64,000 bases of DNA. Origin: Candidatus Obscuribacterales bacterium. Its GTDB lineage: Bacteria > Cyanobacteriota > Vampirovibrionia > Obscuribacterales > Obscuribacteraceae. The DNA lies in NCBI GenBank assembly GCA_031292355.1, contig JARLHI010000080.1, positions 172,058 through 236,057 of the forward strand. The letters run 5' to 3'. The translations under genes were made by a program, and so were the position numbers. The notes under the pieces were generated by a model. That model did not search any database. It was not told where the DNA came from and saw only the letters and a program-made list of their open reading frames with translations. Within the stretch, counting starts at the first letter, position 1; every line of letters starts with the position of its first letter. This document shows positions 35,220-43,680 of the stretch, piece after piece.

Positions 35220-36008
35220 TTAACCTGCCTTTCTGGGTTTCTTACCAGTTCTGTCACGGTTATCACCGCCGCCGCCACCACCTTCATTGCGTGGTTTGCG
35301 TTCGCCGCGATTTTCGCCGCCTTGTTGTCCGCGTTCTTGTTGGGTCTTGATGTTTGGTGGGGACCATTGTCCGCGCTCCAATTCACCACGGAAAATCCAG
35401 ACCTTGATGCCGATTAAGCCCATCAAAGTGCTTCCTTCAGCAAATCCATAATCGATGTCGGCGCGCAATGTCTGCAGCGGAATCCGACCTTCTTTAGCCC
35501 ATTCGGTACGAGCAATTTCAGCTCCGCCCAAACGACCGGCAACCATTACTTTGACGCCGATAGCACCAGCTCGCATGCAACGTTGCATTGCTTGCTTCAT
35601 GGCACGACGGAAAGCAACGCGCTTTTCTAATTGTTGAGCGATTGATTCAGCAACCAGTTGTGATTCGAGATCAACGCGAGCGATTTCAAGAATCGAAATT
35701 TTGACATCAACTCCTGGACGATTAACGAGTGCTTTCACTTTCTGGTGCAAGCTTTCGATACCGGCTCCGCCTTTGCCTACAACGACGCCTGGACGGGCGG
35801 TGTAGATTTCGAGAGTGATTTGTTCGGCTTTACGCGAGATTTCAATTTTGGAAACGCCAGCGTTCGCCAATTCTTTTTTCAAGAAGATACGAATGTGTTG
35901 ATCTTCCTCGATCAAAGCTGCCACATCTTTATCGGCGACAAACCAGTTTGACCGCCATCCTCTGTGGATGCCGACGCGGAAACCGTTTGGATGTACTTTC
36001 TGACCCAC
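35220..36008 (-). CDS. rpsC: Ribosomal protein S3 with Gly/Arg-rich tail
   Basis: A 262-residue protein with an RNA-binding KH domain (VVGKGGAGIESLHQKVK) and a C-terminal S3 domain (GAIGVKVMVAGRLGGAEIARTEW). It begins MGQKVHPNGFRVGIHRGW. The last 45 residues form a low-complexity Gln/Gly/Arg/Asn tail that is longer than usual. It lies between rplV and rplP. Confidence 0.98.
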   Translation of the reverse strand: MGQKVHPNGFRVGIHRGWRSNWFVADKDVAALIEEDQHIRIFLKKELANAGVSKIEISRKAEQITLEIYTARPGVVVGKGGAGIESLHQKVKALVNRPGVDVKISILEIARVDLESQLVAESIAQQLEKRVAFRRAMKQAMQRCMRAGAIGVKVMVAGRLGGAEIARTEWAKEGRIPLQTLRADIDYGFAEGSTLMGLIGIKVWIFRGELERGQWSPPNIKTQQERGQQGGENRGERKPRNEGGGGGGDNRDRTGKKPRKAG

Positions 36009-36026
36009 AGGTTTACGAGCTCCTTC

Positions 36027-36374
36027 TTATACGTCTGAGAGGACGAGTGTGATGTGGCTTGATCTTTTCAAGATTGGCTTAGCCATACCGCGAGCATGCG
36101 GTTGGATGCGCTTCAGTGTTGGACCACCGTCGGCATAAGCTTCAACAACTTTCAAAGCGCCGGCGTCTTGTTCAGAGACATTGGTCTTTTCACCGTTGAT
36201 GAGGTTGTACATGGCTGATCTCAAAAGTTTTTCCACTTCTCGGGCTGCCGAGTAGGGCATAAATTTGAGGATGGTCACGGCTTCAGCAGCCGACTTACCA
36301 CGAATCTCATTGATTACGCGGCGCACCTTTCGTGGTGACATTCTGACCCATTTAGCTTGAGCTTTACTTTGCAT
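36027..36374 (-). CDS. rplV: Ribosomal protein L22
   Basis: A 115-residue exit-tunnel protein. It contains VRMSPRKVRRVINEIRGKSA, KLLRSAMYNL and the hairpin region ending RGMAKPILKRSSHITLVLSD. It lies six bases after rpsS and 18 bases before rpsC. Confidence 0.98.
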   Translation of the reverse strand: MQSKAQAKWVRMSPRKVRRVINEIRGKSAAEAVTILKFMPYSAAREVEKLLRSAMYNLINGEKTNVSEQDAGALKVVEAYADGGPTLKRIQPHARGMAKPILKRSSHITLVLSDV

Positions 36375-36380
36375 GATGAC

Positions 36381-36662
36381 CTACCCTCTCTTGGCGGTTT
36401 TGTCACCACCAGCGTGACCTTTGAAGTAGCGTGTCGGTGCAAATTCACCCAATCTGTGACCGATCATTTGCTCGGTAACATAGACGGGAACATGCTTGCG
36501 ACCGTTATAGATGGCCACTGTATGACCGATCATATCGGGAATAATCATGGAAGCACGCGACCAAGATTTGATCACTCGCTTCTCGCCCTTCTTGTTCATC
36601 TCTTCAACTTTTTTTGCTAACGAGGGATGTACAAATGGTCCCTTTTTCAGCGATCTCGACAC
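36381..36662 (-). CDS. rpsS: Ribosomal protein S19
   Basis: A 93-residue head protein. It begins MSRSLKKGPFVHPSL and has IKSWSRASMIIPDMIGHT and KLGEFAPTR-type HRLGEFAPTRYFKGHAG. The start codon is GTG with AGGAGA upstream. An unusually long 102-base spacer separates it from rplB. Confidence 0.98.
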   Translation of the reverse strand: MSRSLKKGPFVHPSLAKKVEEMNKKGEKRVIKSWSRASMIIPDMIGHTVAIYNGRKHVPVYVTEQMIGHRLGEFAPTRYFKGHAGGDKTAKRG

Positions 36663-36764
36663 GGTTTACGTTCTCCTGATTTGTTCACTCCGGCGCTTAA
36701 CGCCCGGTTTTTAGATTCGCTCGCTATGCAGCTTTAAGCTGCAATCGCTCGCATTCGATGAAAG

Positions 36765-37595
36765 TTACTTCGTGCGATGTTTGACGATGTAACGTTCGGA
36801 AGTTCTGTGTTTGCCTCGACGAGTTTTGTAACCCATCGCTGGTTTACCCCATGGAGTTTGTGGCTTACCACCAATTGGCGACTTACCTTCACCGCCACCA
36901 TGTGGGTGATCGATTGGGTTCATGCACACGCCGCGGTTGGCTGGTTTGATACCGAGCCAGCGTGAGCGACCGGCTTTACCAGAGCGAATATTCTTCGCAT
37001 CAGTGTTACCAAGTTGACCGATAGTAGCGAAGCAATCAACTGGCACCATGCGCATTTCGCCAGATGGCAAACGCAGTGTGCAGTATTTGCCTTCTTTGGC
37101 TAGAACCTGAATTTGAACGCCTGCCGAACGACCAATTTGGCCGCCGCGACCTGGTGTCATCTCCACGTTGTGAACCATGGTACCTAGAGGAATAGCACGA
37201 AGTGGCAAAGCATTGCCATTCTTAACTTCAGCAGCTGCTCCGGACATGAGGCTTTCGCCGACTTTCATTCCCAGTGGTGCCAAAATGTAGCGTTTTTCGC
37301 CATCAGCATATTGCAACAAGCAAATACGGGCATTGCGATTTGGATCATATTCAATCGTTTTGACAACGGCTGGAATATTGACCTTATCGCGCTTGAAGTC
37401 GATGATGCGGTAGCGTTGTTTGTGACCGCCGCCTATATGGCGAACTGTCAAACGGCCCTGGTTGTTACGACCTCCAGACTTCTTCACTTTGGTAAGCAAC
37501 GATTTTTCTGGGGTGCTGGTTGTGATGTCAGAGAAATCAGGTCTCGACATATTGCGACGACCAGCTGACGTGGGATTGACTTTACGGGGAGGCAT
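36765..37595 (-). CDS. rplB: Ribosomal protein L2
   Basis: A 276-residue large-subunit core protein needed for subunit joining and peptidyl transfer. It has RNNQGRLTVRHIGGGHKQRY, AIPLGTMVHNVEMTPGRGGQ and the catalytic-site region MNPIDHPHGGGEGKSPIGG. Order rplW-rplB-rpsS is standard. Confidence 0.98.
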   Translation of the reverse strand: MPPRKVNPTSAGRRNMSRPDFSDITTSTPEKSLLTKVKKSGGRNNQGRLTVRHIGGGHKQRYRIIDFKRDKVNIPAVVKTIEYDPNRNARICLLQYADGEKRYILAPLGMKVGESLMSGAAAEVKNGNALPLRAIPLGTMVHNVEMTPGRGGQIGRSAGVQIQVLAKEGKYCTLRLPSGEMRMVPVDCFATIGQLGNTDAKNIRSGKAGRSRWLGIKPANRGVCMNPIDHPHGGGEGKSPIGGKPQTPWGKPAMGYKTRRGKHRTSERYIVKHRTK

Positions 37596-37654
37596 TCTCG
37601 TGGTCCTTTGGTGGCAGCTATAACGTAGCTTCTGCGCTACTTCTCAGCTGATGG

Positions 37655-37960
37655 TTAGGCGGTATACAGTTCGAGTTGATCACCAGTGATGGTGACAATC
37701 GCTTTTTTACTATCTTTGGGGTGCTTGCCGTGACGCTTGGAGCGACGGTTGCGACCGCGGATGGCAGAGGTATTGACTCTTACCACTTTGGAGTTTTTGT
37801 TCGGATACATGTCTTTGATCAAAGCTTGAATGGCCTGACCAATTTCAATTTTGTTGGCGGATTTCAACACTTCGAAAGTGTATTGTCCGATTTCGCCCAA
37901 ATAAATGGCCTTCTCATTGAGAATGGGGCGGAGAATGATGTCTGTGTGACGGCTGTTCAT
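37655..37960 (-). CDS. rplW: Ribosomal protein L23
   Basis: A 101-residue exit-site protein that docks trigger factor and SRP in other bacteria. It contains ILRPILNEKAIYLGEIGQYTF and VVRVNTSAIRGRNRRSKR. Its C-terminus is the usual beta-strand end (AIVTITGDQLELY). It lies between rplD and rplB. Confidence 0.96.
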   Translation of the reverse strand: MNSRHTDIILRPILNEKAIYLGEIGQYTFEVLKSANKIEIGQAIQALIKDMYPNKNSKVVRVNTSAIRGRNRRSKRHGKHPKDSKKAIVTITGDQLELYTA

Positions 37961-38022
37961 TTCAAATTACCTGAGGCTTATTCCTGAAGTCTTTTTTTGG
38001 ACTAGTTGGGCTTAGAGTCGGA

Positions 38023-38862
38023 CTATTCAGCTTTCTTAGGAGCTTTTTTAGCTGGCTCTTTTTTCTCAGCCTTTTCGGCCTTTGGAGCTTTCTCAGCTTT
38101 TTCTGCTTTAGGAGCAGCTTCTTTTTTAACAGGTGCTTTTTCAGCAGCGGGCTTAGTTTTTTTGGCTTCAGCAGTTGCTTTTGCAGCTTTTGAAGCCTTT
38201 GGAGCAGCTTCGGTAGTATCTTCTTTCAAAGCGGCTTTGAAACGATTGTTGACCGCTTCAAGAGTGCCTTCAGTCATCAACACTTTGTGAGCGTGAAGAA
38301 GATCTTTGACGTTCAAGTTCAAAACTGAGATGACAACTACATCTTCGATGTTACGAGCGGAACGCTCGACGAGCTTGGCACCATCATGTTTGTAATCGAG
38401 AACGAGAACAACCTTTTGTTCAGCGATATTGAGTTGCTTCAATGCTGACGAGAATTCTTTAGTTTTGCCTTTGATGTCATCGAAGTTAGAAACGATGACG
38501 AGGTCTTCGCGCTTAGAGGCTAATGCCGATTTGATCGCGAGAACGCGTACTTTCTTAGGCATGGATTTGGAGAAGTCTTTTGGTTTAGGACCAAAAGCGA
38601 CACCGCCGCCTTCCCACAATGGTGAACGAATTGAACCGGCGCGAGCACGACCAGTTCCTTTTTGACGCCATGGTTTTTTACCACCACCGCGAACTTCAGC
38701 TCTGGTTTTGGTGTTGGCTGAGCCCGAACGACCATTAGCGAGCTGACGCACTAATGCCTGGTGCATTACATGCTCGTTAGGCGTGATGCCGAAAACATCA
38801 TCATCGAGCCCCACTTCATGGAGCTTCTTGCCTTTCAAATCTACGACTTGAGCCGATGTCAT
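38023..38862 (-). CDS. rplD: Ribosomal protein L4 with long Lys/Ala tail
   Basis: Residues 1-205 are typical L4: TRAEVRGGGKKPWRQKGTGR followed by the SIRSPLWEGGGVAFGPKPKD segment, and a Rossmann-like part ending VLMTEGTLEAV. About 70 additional C-terminal residues consist almost only of Ala, Lys, Glu and Pro. L4 lines the exit tunnel, and in E. coli it also represses the S10 operon; no such leader structure was recognised here. Confidence 0.96.
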   Translation of the reverse strand: MTSAQVVDLKGKKLHEVGLDDDVFGITPNEHVMHQALVRQLANGRSGSANTKTRAEVRGGGKKPWRQKGTGRARAGSIRSPLWEGGGVAFGPKPKDFSKSMPKKVRVLAIKSALASKREDLVIVSNFDDIKGKTKEFSSALKQLNIAEQKVVLVLDYKHDGAKLVERSARNIEDVVVISVLNLNVKDLLHAHKVLMTEGTLEAVNNRFKAALKEDTTEAAPKASKAAKATAEAKKTKPAAEKAPVKKEAAPKAEKAEKAPKAEKAEKKEPAKKAPKKAE

Positions 38863-38944
38863 TTCTTCTTACCTTTACGCTTTTTGTTTCGTGTTCTTTT
38901 GTTGAACTTACCGAATATCTATCTGCAATCTATATAGATAGGAT

Positions 38945-39586
38945 TCAAGAGTTCCATTTTGTCTTGGAGGCGTGAATCGTGACGAGAGTATCGTCAGCGC
39001 CTGGCACGCTACCATTGACCAGAATCAAGCCTTTTTCGGCATCGATTTTGACGACCTTGAGGTGACGTACTGTCACATTGGCGTGTCCCATGTGACCAGG
39101 CATTGGCAAGCCACGGAAAACACGTCCGGGTGTTGTACCGGGTCCAATTGAACCCATTGAACGGTGGAATTTAGAACCGTGACTCATCGGTCCACGACCA
39201 GCGTGATAACGCTTGACGGTACCAGCAAAGCCCTTACCAATCGACTTGCCGCGGATATCAACGAGCATGCCTTCTTGGAAAAGGTTATCCACTTTGAGAG
39301 TGTCACCTACGTTATAGGTAGATGAATCATCAACACGGAATTCTTTAATAGGTTTGAGTGGTGGCAACGAATTCTTCTTCGATACGCCCATCTCTGGTTT
39401 GTTCAACTTTCTTTCTTTAACAACGAAACCACCAACCTGAATAGCCTGGTAGCCGTGTTTTTCTTTGGTCATTTTCTGGGTGATGATGTTGTCGCCAATT
39501 TTGACGACGGTAACTGGAACTGACAGACCTTCGGCATCGAAGACCATTGTCATTCCGACCTTTTTACCCATTAAACCTAAAATCAT
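38945..39586 (-). CDS. rplC: Ribosomal protein L3
   Basis: A 213-residue protein near the peptidyl-transferase centre. It starts MILGLMGKKVGMTMVFD and has GKGFAGTVKRYHAGRGPMSH and KFHRSMGSIGPGTTPGRVF. Second gene of the S10 operon, 50 bases after rpsJ. No features depart from the family. Confidence 0.98.
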   Translation of the reverse strand: MILGLMGKKVGMTMVFDAEGLSVPVTVVKIGDNIITQKMTKEKHGYQAIQVGGFVVKERKLNKPEMGVSKKNSLPPLKPIKEFRVDDSSTYNVGDTLKVDNLFQEGMLVDIRGKSIGKGFAGTVKRYHAGRGPMSHGSKFHRSMGSIGPGTTPGRVFRGLPMPGHMGHANVTVRHLKVVKIDAEKGLILVNGSVPGADDTLVTIHASKTKWNS

Positions 39587-39636
39587 TGCTCAAATTCCTT
39601 TGATATCTATCTAATTCCAGACAGTCGTCTGTCTTC

Positions 39637-39993
39637 TTAGAGCTTCACTTCGATGTCTACGCCGGCTGGCAAATCGAGACGCATGAGCGCATCGGCAGTT
39701 GTCGGAGTAGGGTCGTTGATGTCAATTAACCGCTTGTGAATACGGATTTCGAAATGCTCACGGGATTTTTTGTCCACGTGAGGAGAACGCAATACGCAAT
39801 ACACACGCTTTCTTGTGGGTAGTGGTACTGGACCGCATACCGTAGCGCCAGTGCGCTTGGCAGTTTCGACGATTTGATCGGACGATTTGTCCAAAAGTCT
39901 ATGATCGTAAGACTTCAAGCGAATGCGGATCCGTTGAACCTTAGAGTTGGACCCAGCAGCGTCGTTCTTGTGTGTCTTGGGGGAGCGTGCCAT
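39637..39993 (-). CDS. rpsJ: Ribosomal protein S10
   Basis: A 118-residue head protein, also NusB partner in antitermination. Family part from about residue 18: RIRIRLKSYDHRLLDKSS, GPVPLPTRKRVYCVLRSPHV, HFEIRIHKRLIDI. The 17 N-terminal residues (MARSPKTHKNDAAGSNSK) are additional. First gene of the supercluster; unlike in many bacteria, tuf, fusA, rpsG and rpsL are not directly upstream. Confidence 0.97.
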   Translation of the reverse strand: MARSPKTHKNDAAGSNSKVQRIRIRLKSYDHRLLDKSSDQIVETAKRTGATVCGPVPLPTRKRVYCVLRSPHVDKKSREHFEIRIHKRLIDINDPTPTTADALMRLDLPAGVDIEVKL

Positions 39994-40594
39994 CAGCGCT
40001 ATTTTCTCCTAGTCTCTTCTCAATGCAAGTGGTGATAAATCAGCAAGCGCCTAGAGAGAGGCGATTGTCTAAAGTCGGCACGGAACTGGGCGTTCTGTAG
40101 ACTTGACCATTTACCAGCCGCATTAACGCGGTCTTATAAACGAAGTCGCCACAGACTGACCATCACAGCCGACGAACCATACATTCTACCTATATGCATT
40201 AGACGTTGCCCGAAAAATTTATCTCACAATAAGGTTTGAGATGGCTCATTTTCGGGCATCTGCCGGTTGCAAGGCGGTAAAGCCCGGCACTGTGGGCTTT
40301 TGAGGAATTTTCGGGCATTTCAAAAATTGAGTAGCAATGGTGAACATTGATGAATAGGGCGCTTAACAAAAGGATCAAAGTGACTGACTGCTCGCCACAA
40401 AGACTCCTCTTGATTATCGAGGCATTCAACTAAATGGGTATCGTCATCTGCTTATCATCATTCACATAAATAGAAGAGAAAATGAATTTTATAGATTCCC
40501 AACTGATGGAGCAGCTAGAAGTCCACAAATTCAAGCGAGCTTGAGCCCAGACGAGATAGGGAATATTTCAGGCAGTTACCGATAAAGAAGTTGT
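39994..40594. other. Leader/promoter region of the ribosomal supercluster and upstream accessory gene
   Basis: About 600 bases without a supported gene, between divergent rpsJ and the C39-like protein. It contains a short hairpin at 40118-40131 (CCGC and GCGG), a weak minus-strand promoter pair (TGGTCA and TTATAA at 40134-40162, 17-base spacer), and the palindromic repeats at 40207-40318. The 76-codon minus-strand frame over these repeats is judged spurious. Confidence 0.5.
40207..40318. repeat. REP-like palindromic repeat cluster
   Basis: TGCCCGAAAA (40207-40216) and TTTTCGGGCA (40249-40258) are inverted, with an inner ATCTCA/TGAGAT pair, giving a long hairpin. The TTTTCGGGCA unit recurs at 40308-40317. 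Between them AAAGCCC (40279 onwards) and GGGCTTT form a second stem. It is non-coding; it could be a REP element, tandem terminators or a transposon relic. Confidence 0.6.
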
Positions 40595-42217
40595 ATGCAA
40601 GACTCCTCCGGAAACGAAATAGATAAGCCAAAGCAATCGCCACTCGAATTGAAGGACTTGAAAACGCCTGATGCAGTTGAGGTTGCCAATTCCGACAAAA
40701 ATGCCATCAACGCGGCACGCTCTAAAAATCCCGACAAAAGCAATGGATCGGCTTGGCAAGACAAATCGAAAGCGCCACCAAGCGATTATCAGAGCATTCA
40801 AATAACAGGAATGGGCAAGCCCATTTCCAGATTCAGTGAAAAACAAACTGACACGAGCGAGTCTCAAACGCCTTCAGCAAAAAGCATTAGCAAGATGGAA
40901 CTCGCTCATATGCAAGCTCAAGGCGATAAGACGGCTGAGTCTTTTGCGAATGAATACGAGAAAATCACGCAGTCTTTAAGTCGAACTGCGCAGGCAGCCG
41001 CTCTTTCAGATTTGCAAGAGCGTATGGACAAGACATACGGTCGAGGGAACTATCATAAAGAAAACGATAACGACGATTCTGATGCTCGTCCTATCTTCTC
41101 GAAGGATTCAGTTTTAGAAAGTAAAAATTTGATTGTCAGCGGTTTGGATTATCAAGAGAATTCAAAGCAGTTCGATAACCGATCGCCGAGCGAAAAACTC
41201 TCTGACTTTGTCAATGCGGCTTCATCGAGAATCTCCGATCCAATTGGACAGAAAACGTATATTCAAGATCAATTAGACAAGCTGATTGGAATCGGCGAGG
41301 GGATGAACATCGCCAAAGAAGAAACGAAAGCTTCGGCAAGACAAGCATGGACAGCACTCACGGACGGCACTGTAGCAAGTTTTTTAGCACAACCGAATGC
41401 AATCAATGACCCGTTATTCCATACACTAGGTCGAGTATTAGATGCATTTGAACGCGATCCCAATACCGTGAACAAAGCGTTAGTGCTGTTGGGACATCAA
41501 ATCGAGCTTGCGAGCGAAAAATATAGTGCGCTTCCACAACATGAACAGGGAAAAATTCTTGGCGGAATTGTTTTCAACGGGTTCAGTGGAGAACCAAGTT
41601 CAAACTCAGTCAAAGAATCGCTCTCGCGTTCTATTGAACAGAGTTTTTCAATTTTGGAGAAAGCCGAACAAAAGGTTTTCAAAGACTCAAATCTCATTAG
41701 ACAGAATATTAGCCACGATGGGAAATTGATCTCCCAAGAACTGGCAAAAGCTTCCGACACAGGAGCAGGTGGAAATTGGCTAAGATTGAACGAACGTGAC
41801 TCTCCCGATGTAGTAAAACAATGTCATCGATTAGCATGTGTTTCTGCCTGCGGTGAAATGCTAACCAATGGTGAAATAACGCAAACTGATTTAGTAACGA
41901 GGCTTGCTCGCTATGAGCCCTCTCATGTTTCAGGAGAAATATTAGCTTCAAGTCCGCAGTACTTAGCGGAAGAACTCGGTGCTGGATGGACCAGCAAACC
42001 AACTGGAGCCGGTAAGTTAGGCGACCTTTTGAGAAGAAAAGTACCGTTTGCCATAGAACTGAAGGAATTTGACCATATCCCTCACCTTGTTATCGCTGAT
42101 GGAATTGATGAGGCAGGCAATATTATGATCCGAGACCCCTGGGATGCAACACGCTATGAAATGCAACCATCGGAGTTCGCAAAGTTTTTCACAGGACGTG
42201 TTTGCTTTAAGAAATAG
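40595..42217 (+). CDS. Large protein with C-terminal C39/papain-like domain (toxin-like)
   Basis: A 540-residue protein with no signal peptide. Residues 1-165 are polar and disordered, and 195-390 are helical with no recognised family. Residues 400-540 look like a C39/papain-like cysteine peptidase fold: the nucleophile region CHRLACVSACGEML (Cys415 favoured, by the C-x-(S/A)-A pattern), His497 in HIPHLVIADGI, Asp514 in MIRDPWD, and the closing MQPSEFAKFFTGRVCF. This architecture (long N-terminus, small C-terminal peptidase domain) is common in polymorphic toxins, and a small acidic gene follows directly. Alternatives are a bacteriocin-type peptidase or a self-cleaving effector. Toxicity is inferred. 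Confidence 0.62.
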   Translation: MQDSSGNEIDKPKQSPLELKDLKTPDAVEVANSDKNAINAARSKNPDKSNGSAWQDKSKAPPSDYQSIQITGMGKPISRFSEKQTDTSESQTPSAKSISKMELAHMQAQGDKTAESFANEYEKITQSLSRTAQAAALSDLQERMDKTYGRGNYHKENDNDDSDARPIFSKDSVLESKNLIVSGLDYQENSKQFDNRSPSEKLSDFVNAASSRISDPIGQKTYIQDQLDKLIGIGEGMNIAKEETKASARQAWTALTDGTVASFLAQPNAINDPLFHTLGRVLDAFERDPNTVNKALVLLGHQIELASEKYSALPQHEQGKILGGIVFNGFSGEPSSNSVKESLSRSIEQSFSILEKAEQKVFKDSNLIRQNISHDGKLISQELAKASDTGAGGNWLRLNERDSPDVVKQCHRLACVSACGEMLTNGEITQTDLVTRLARYEPSHVSGEILASSPQYLAEELGAGWTSKPTGAGKLGDLLRRKVPFAIELKEFDHIPHLVIADGIDEAGNIMIRDPWDATRYEMQPSEFAKFFTGRVCFKK

Positions 42218-42255
42218 GATGGAATTGTTTGAAAGATACACCAAGGATGGTGACT

Positions 42256-42660
42256 ATGACCGTTATACGAAAATCTAGTTTAGACAAACTCAAAGACGCC
42301 GGTTTGTTTGTGTCAGAGCCGTTTCCGACAAACTCTCCATTTCCAGATGGGGTGGTTATCGCCAAACCAATCACTACGCCTGGAAATTCCATACCTGATT
42401 ATTCGTCCAGTTATGGTATGGAAAATGAACAGGAAGAAGTCCCGGTGAACACGCCGTTCATTCACCTTTACTGCCACAACAATAAATCAATTGTCTACTC
42501 GGTGGATTATATTCCCGGTCCAGGTCCCGGAGATTTTGTGAACGAATGGGACTCGATTGACGAAGCCTTGGATGACATCCTGGATTTTTTCTTCGGAGAC
42601 CCTTCTCGCATGCTGCTTAAGCCGGAAGCTCGTATCAAAGCCAAGCATCAACAACGTTAA
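42256..42660 (+). CDS. Small acidic protein, candidate immunity partner
   Basis: About 134 residues, no recognised family. The middle contains a His/Tyr stretch (FIHLYCHNNKSIVYSVDYIPG), and the C-terminal third is very acidic (EWDSIDEALDDILDFFFGDP). It begins 38 bases after the C39-like gene, on the same strand. The ATG at 42256 follows AAGG; a TTG at 42229 is an alternative start. Position, size and acidity fit an immunity protein, but this is inference from context only. Confidence 0.5.
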   Translation: MTVIRKSSLDKLKDAGLFVSEPFPTNSPFPDGVVIAKPITTPGNSIPDYSSSYGMENEQEEVPVNTPFIHLYCHNNKSIVYSVDYIPGPGPGDFVNEWDSIDEALDDILDFFFGDPSRMLLKPEARIKAKHQQR

Positions 42661-42757
42661 TTGCAGCAAGCGGAACCACAAGGCGGTATCAAATCACCAA
42701 GAGACGGCTTCAAATCGCGCGAGGACCATGGCAACGCAGTCTCGCGAGTCAGGATGC

Positions 42758-42994
42758 TCATTGCAGTTTCTTCAAAGCTTTATCTTCGATCAACTTGATT
42801 CGAGCAATCGTAAGTCCATAAAGTTGCGATATCTCAGCTAGTTCTCGGAGTTCATTATCGGCTAGTCCCACTCGCAAACGAAGAAGATCTCGCTCTCGCG
42901 ATGCCAATGTAGACCACTTCTCTGGATTGGCCAAAATTCCTTCCCTCACTCTATAAAGACGCTGGCGCTCTATATCGTTCAATTCTACAAACAT
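42758..42994 (-). CDS. Stand-alone sigma-70 region 4-like protein
   Basis: About 78 residues. Its second half (RERDLLRLRVGLADNELREL, then ISQLYGLTIARIKLIEDKALKKL) matches the helix-turn-helix of sigma-70 region 4, which recognises -35 elements. No region 2 is present, so it cannot act as a complete sigma factor. The ATG at 42994 lies 19 bases after the preceding gene's stop; a TTG at 43045 within that gene is possible. It may act as an auxiliary regulator or be a fragment. Confidence 0.6.
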   Translation of the reverse strand: MFVELNDIERQRLYRVREGILANPEKWSTLASRERDLLRLRVGLADNELRELAEISQLYGLTIARIKLIEDKALKKLQ

Positions 42995-43013
42995 CCTGTG
43001 ATAGGAGCGAAGT

Positions 43014-43535
43014 CTAAGCAGCCGATCGAAGAACACCGGCAACAAATGCTATTGGCACCCAAAGAAAAAAAGCGATGTTGAGAAGTGCACCGAAGAAGTC
43101 GCTGCCACCACTAGCAAGGGATGCGACCGCCTCCACAAACAATCCTGTTAGTTGAACCCCAATCGGACTTAAGCTCATGCCCAAGAGAATTCCAAAAACG
43201 ATGATCCGGATGGCGCTGCCGCGTAGTCTGTAATCAATTATTTTTGCTAAGTGCTGACCGGCGTACACGCCAATAAAAAACCAAATGAAGCAACTAATGT
43301 ATGGCAGACCGATAAAAGGCATCAACCAAGCTGCACCAAATCCCATTGCCGCACATATAGCAAATGTTTTGATCGAAACCATTCGCAATGAAGGACCTTG
43401 CGACTTATTCGATGAACCAACACAAGTTTTGCACCGAAATCCGACCGGACACTGGACCATGCACTGGCTACAGATAGGCTTACTGCATTCAATGCACGTT
43501 AAGCGGGATTCTGCGTGAGCACATGCTGTCGCCAA
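43014..43535 (-). CDS. B-box zinc-finger membrane protein
   Basis: A 173-residue protein. The first 42 residues form a B-box-like zinc finger (CAHAESRLTCIECSKPIC, CMVQC, FRCKTC). Three to four membrane helices follow (about 55-170). The B-box/membrane combination is common in uncharacterised bacterial proteins, and no function is known. TTG start with GGAG seven bases upstream. It probably forms a small operon with the sigma region 4-like gene downstream. Confidence 0.65.
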   Translation of the reverse strand: MATACAHAESRLTCIECSKPICSQCMVQCPVGFRCKTCVGSSNKSQGPSLRMVSIKTFAICAAMGFGAAWLMPFIGLPYISCFIWFFIGVYAGQHLAKIIDYRLRGSAIRIIVFGILLGMSLSPIGVQLTGLFVEAVASLASGGSDFFGALLNIAFFLWVPIAFVAGVLRSAA

Positions 43536-43680
43536 TTTTCGTCTCCGGACTCTATAACGCCTTGATGTATTTTACCGCACACGCGGTCGGCAAAACTTCG
43601 ATGCCATAAATGAGCACAGCGGCCACAATCAGTAGTCGCTGTGCTGAGAAAGTTGAACGGGAAGGTTCTGCGAATCAGAA

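Noticed and set aside
40019..40200. L4-responsive S10 leader
   Set aside because: No structure like the E. coli S10 leader could be recognised; only a short hairpin is present.
40199..40429. 76-codon minus-strand open frame over palindromic repeats
   Set aside because: Its sequence is dictated by the hairpin repeats, with no start signal.
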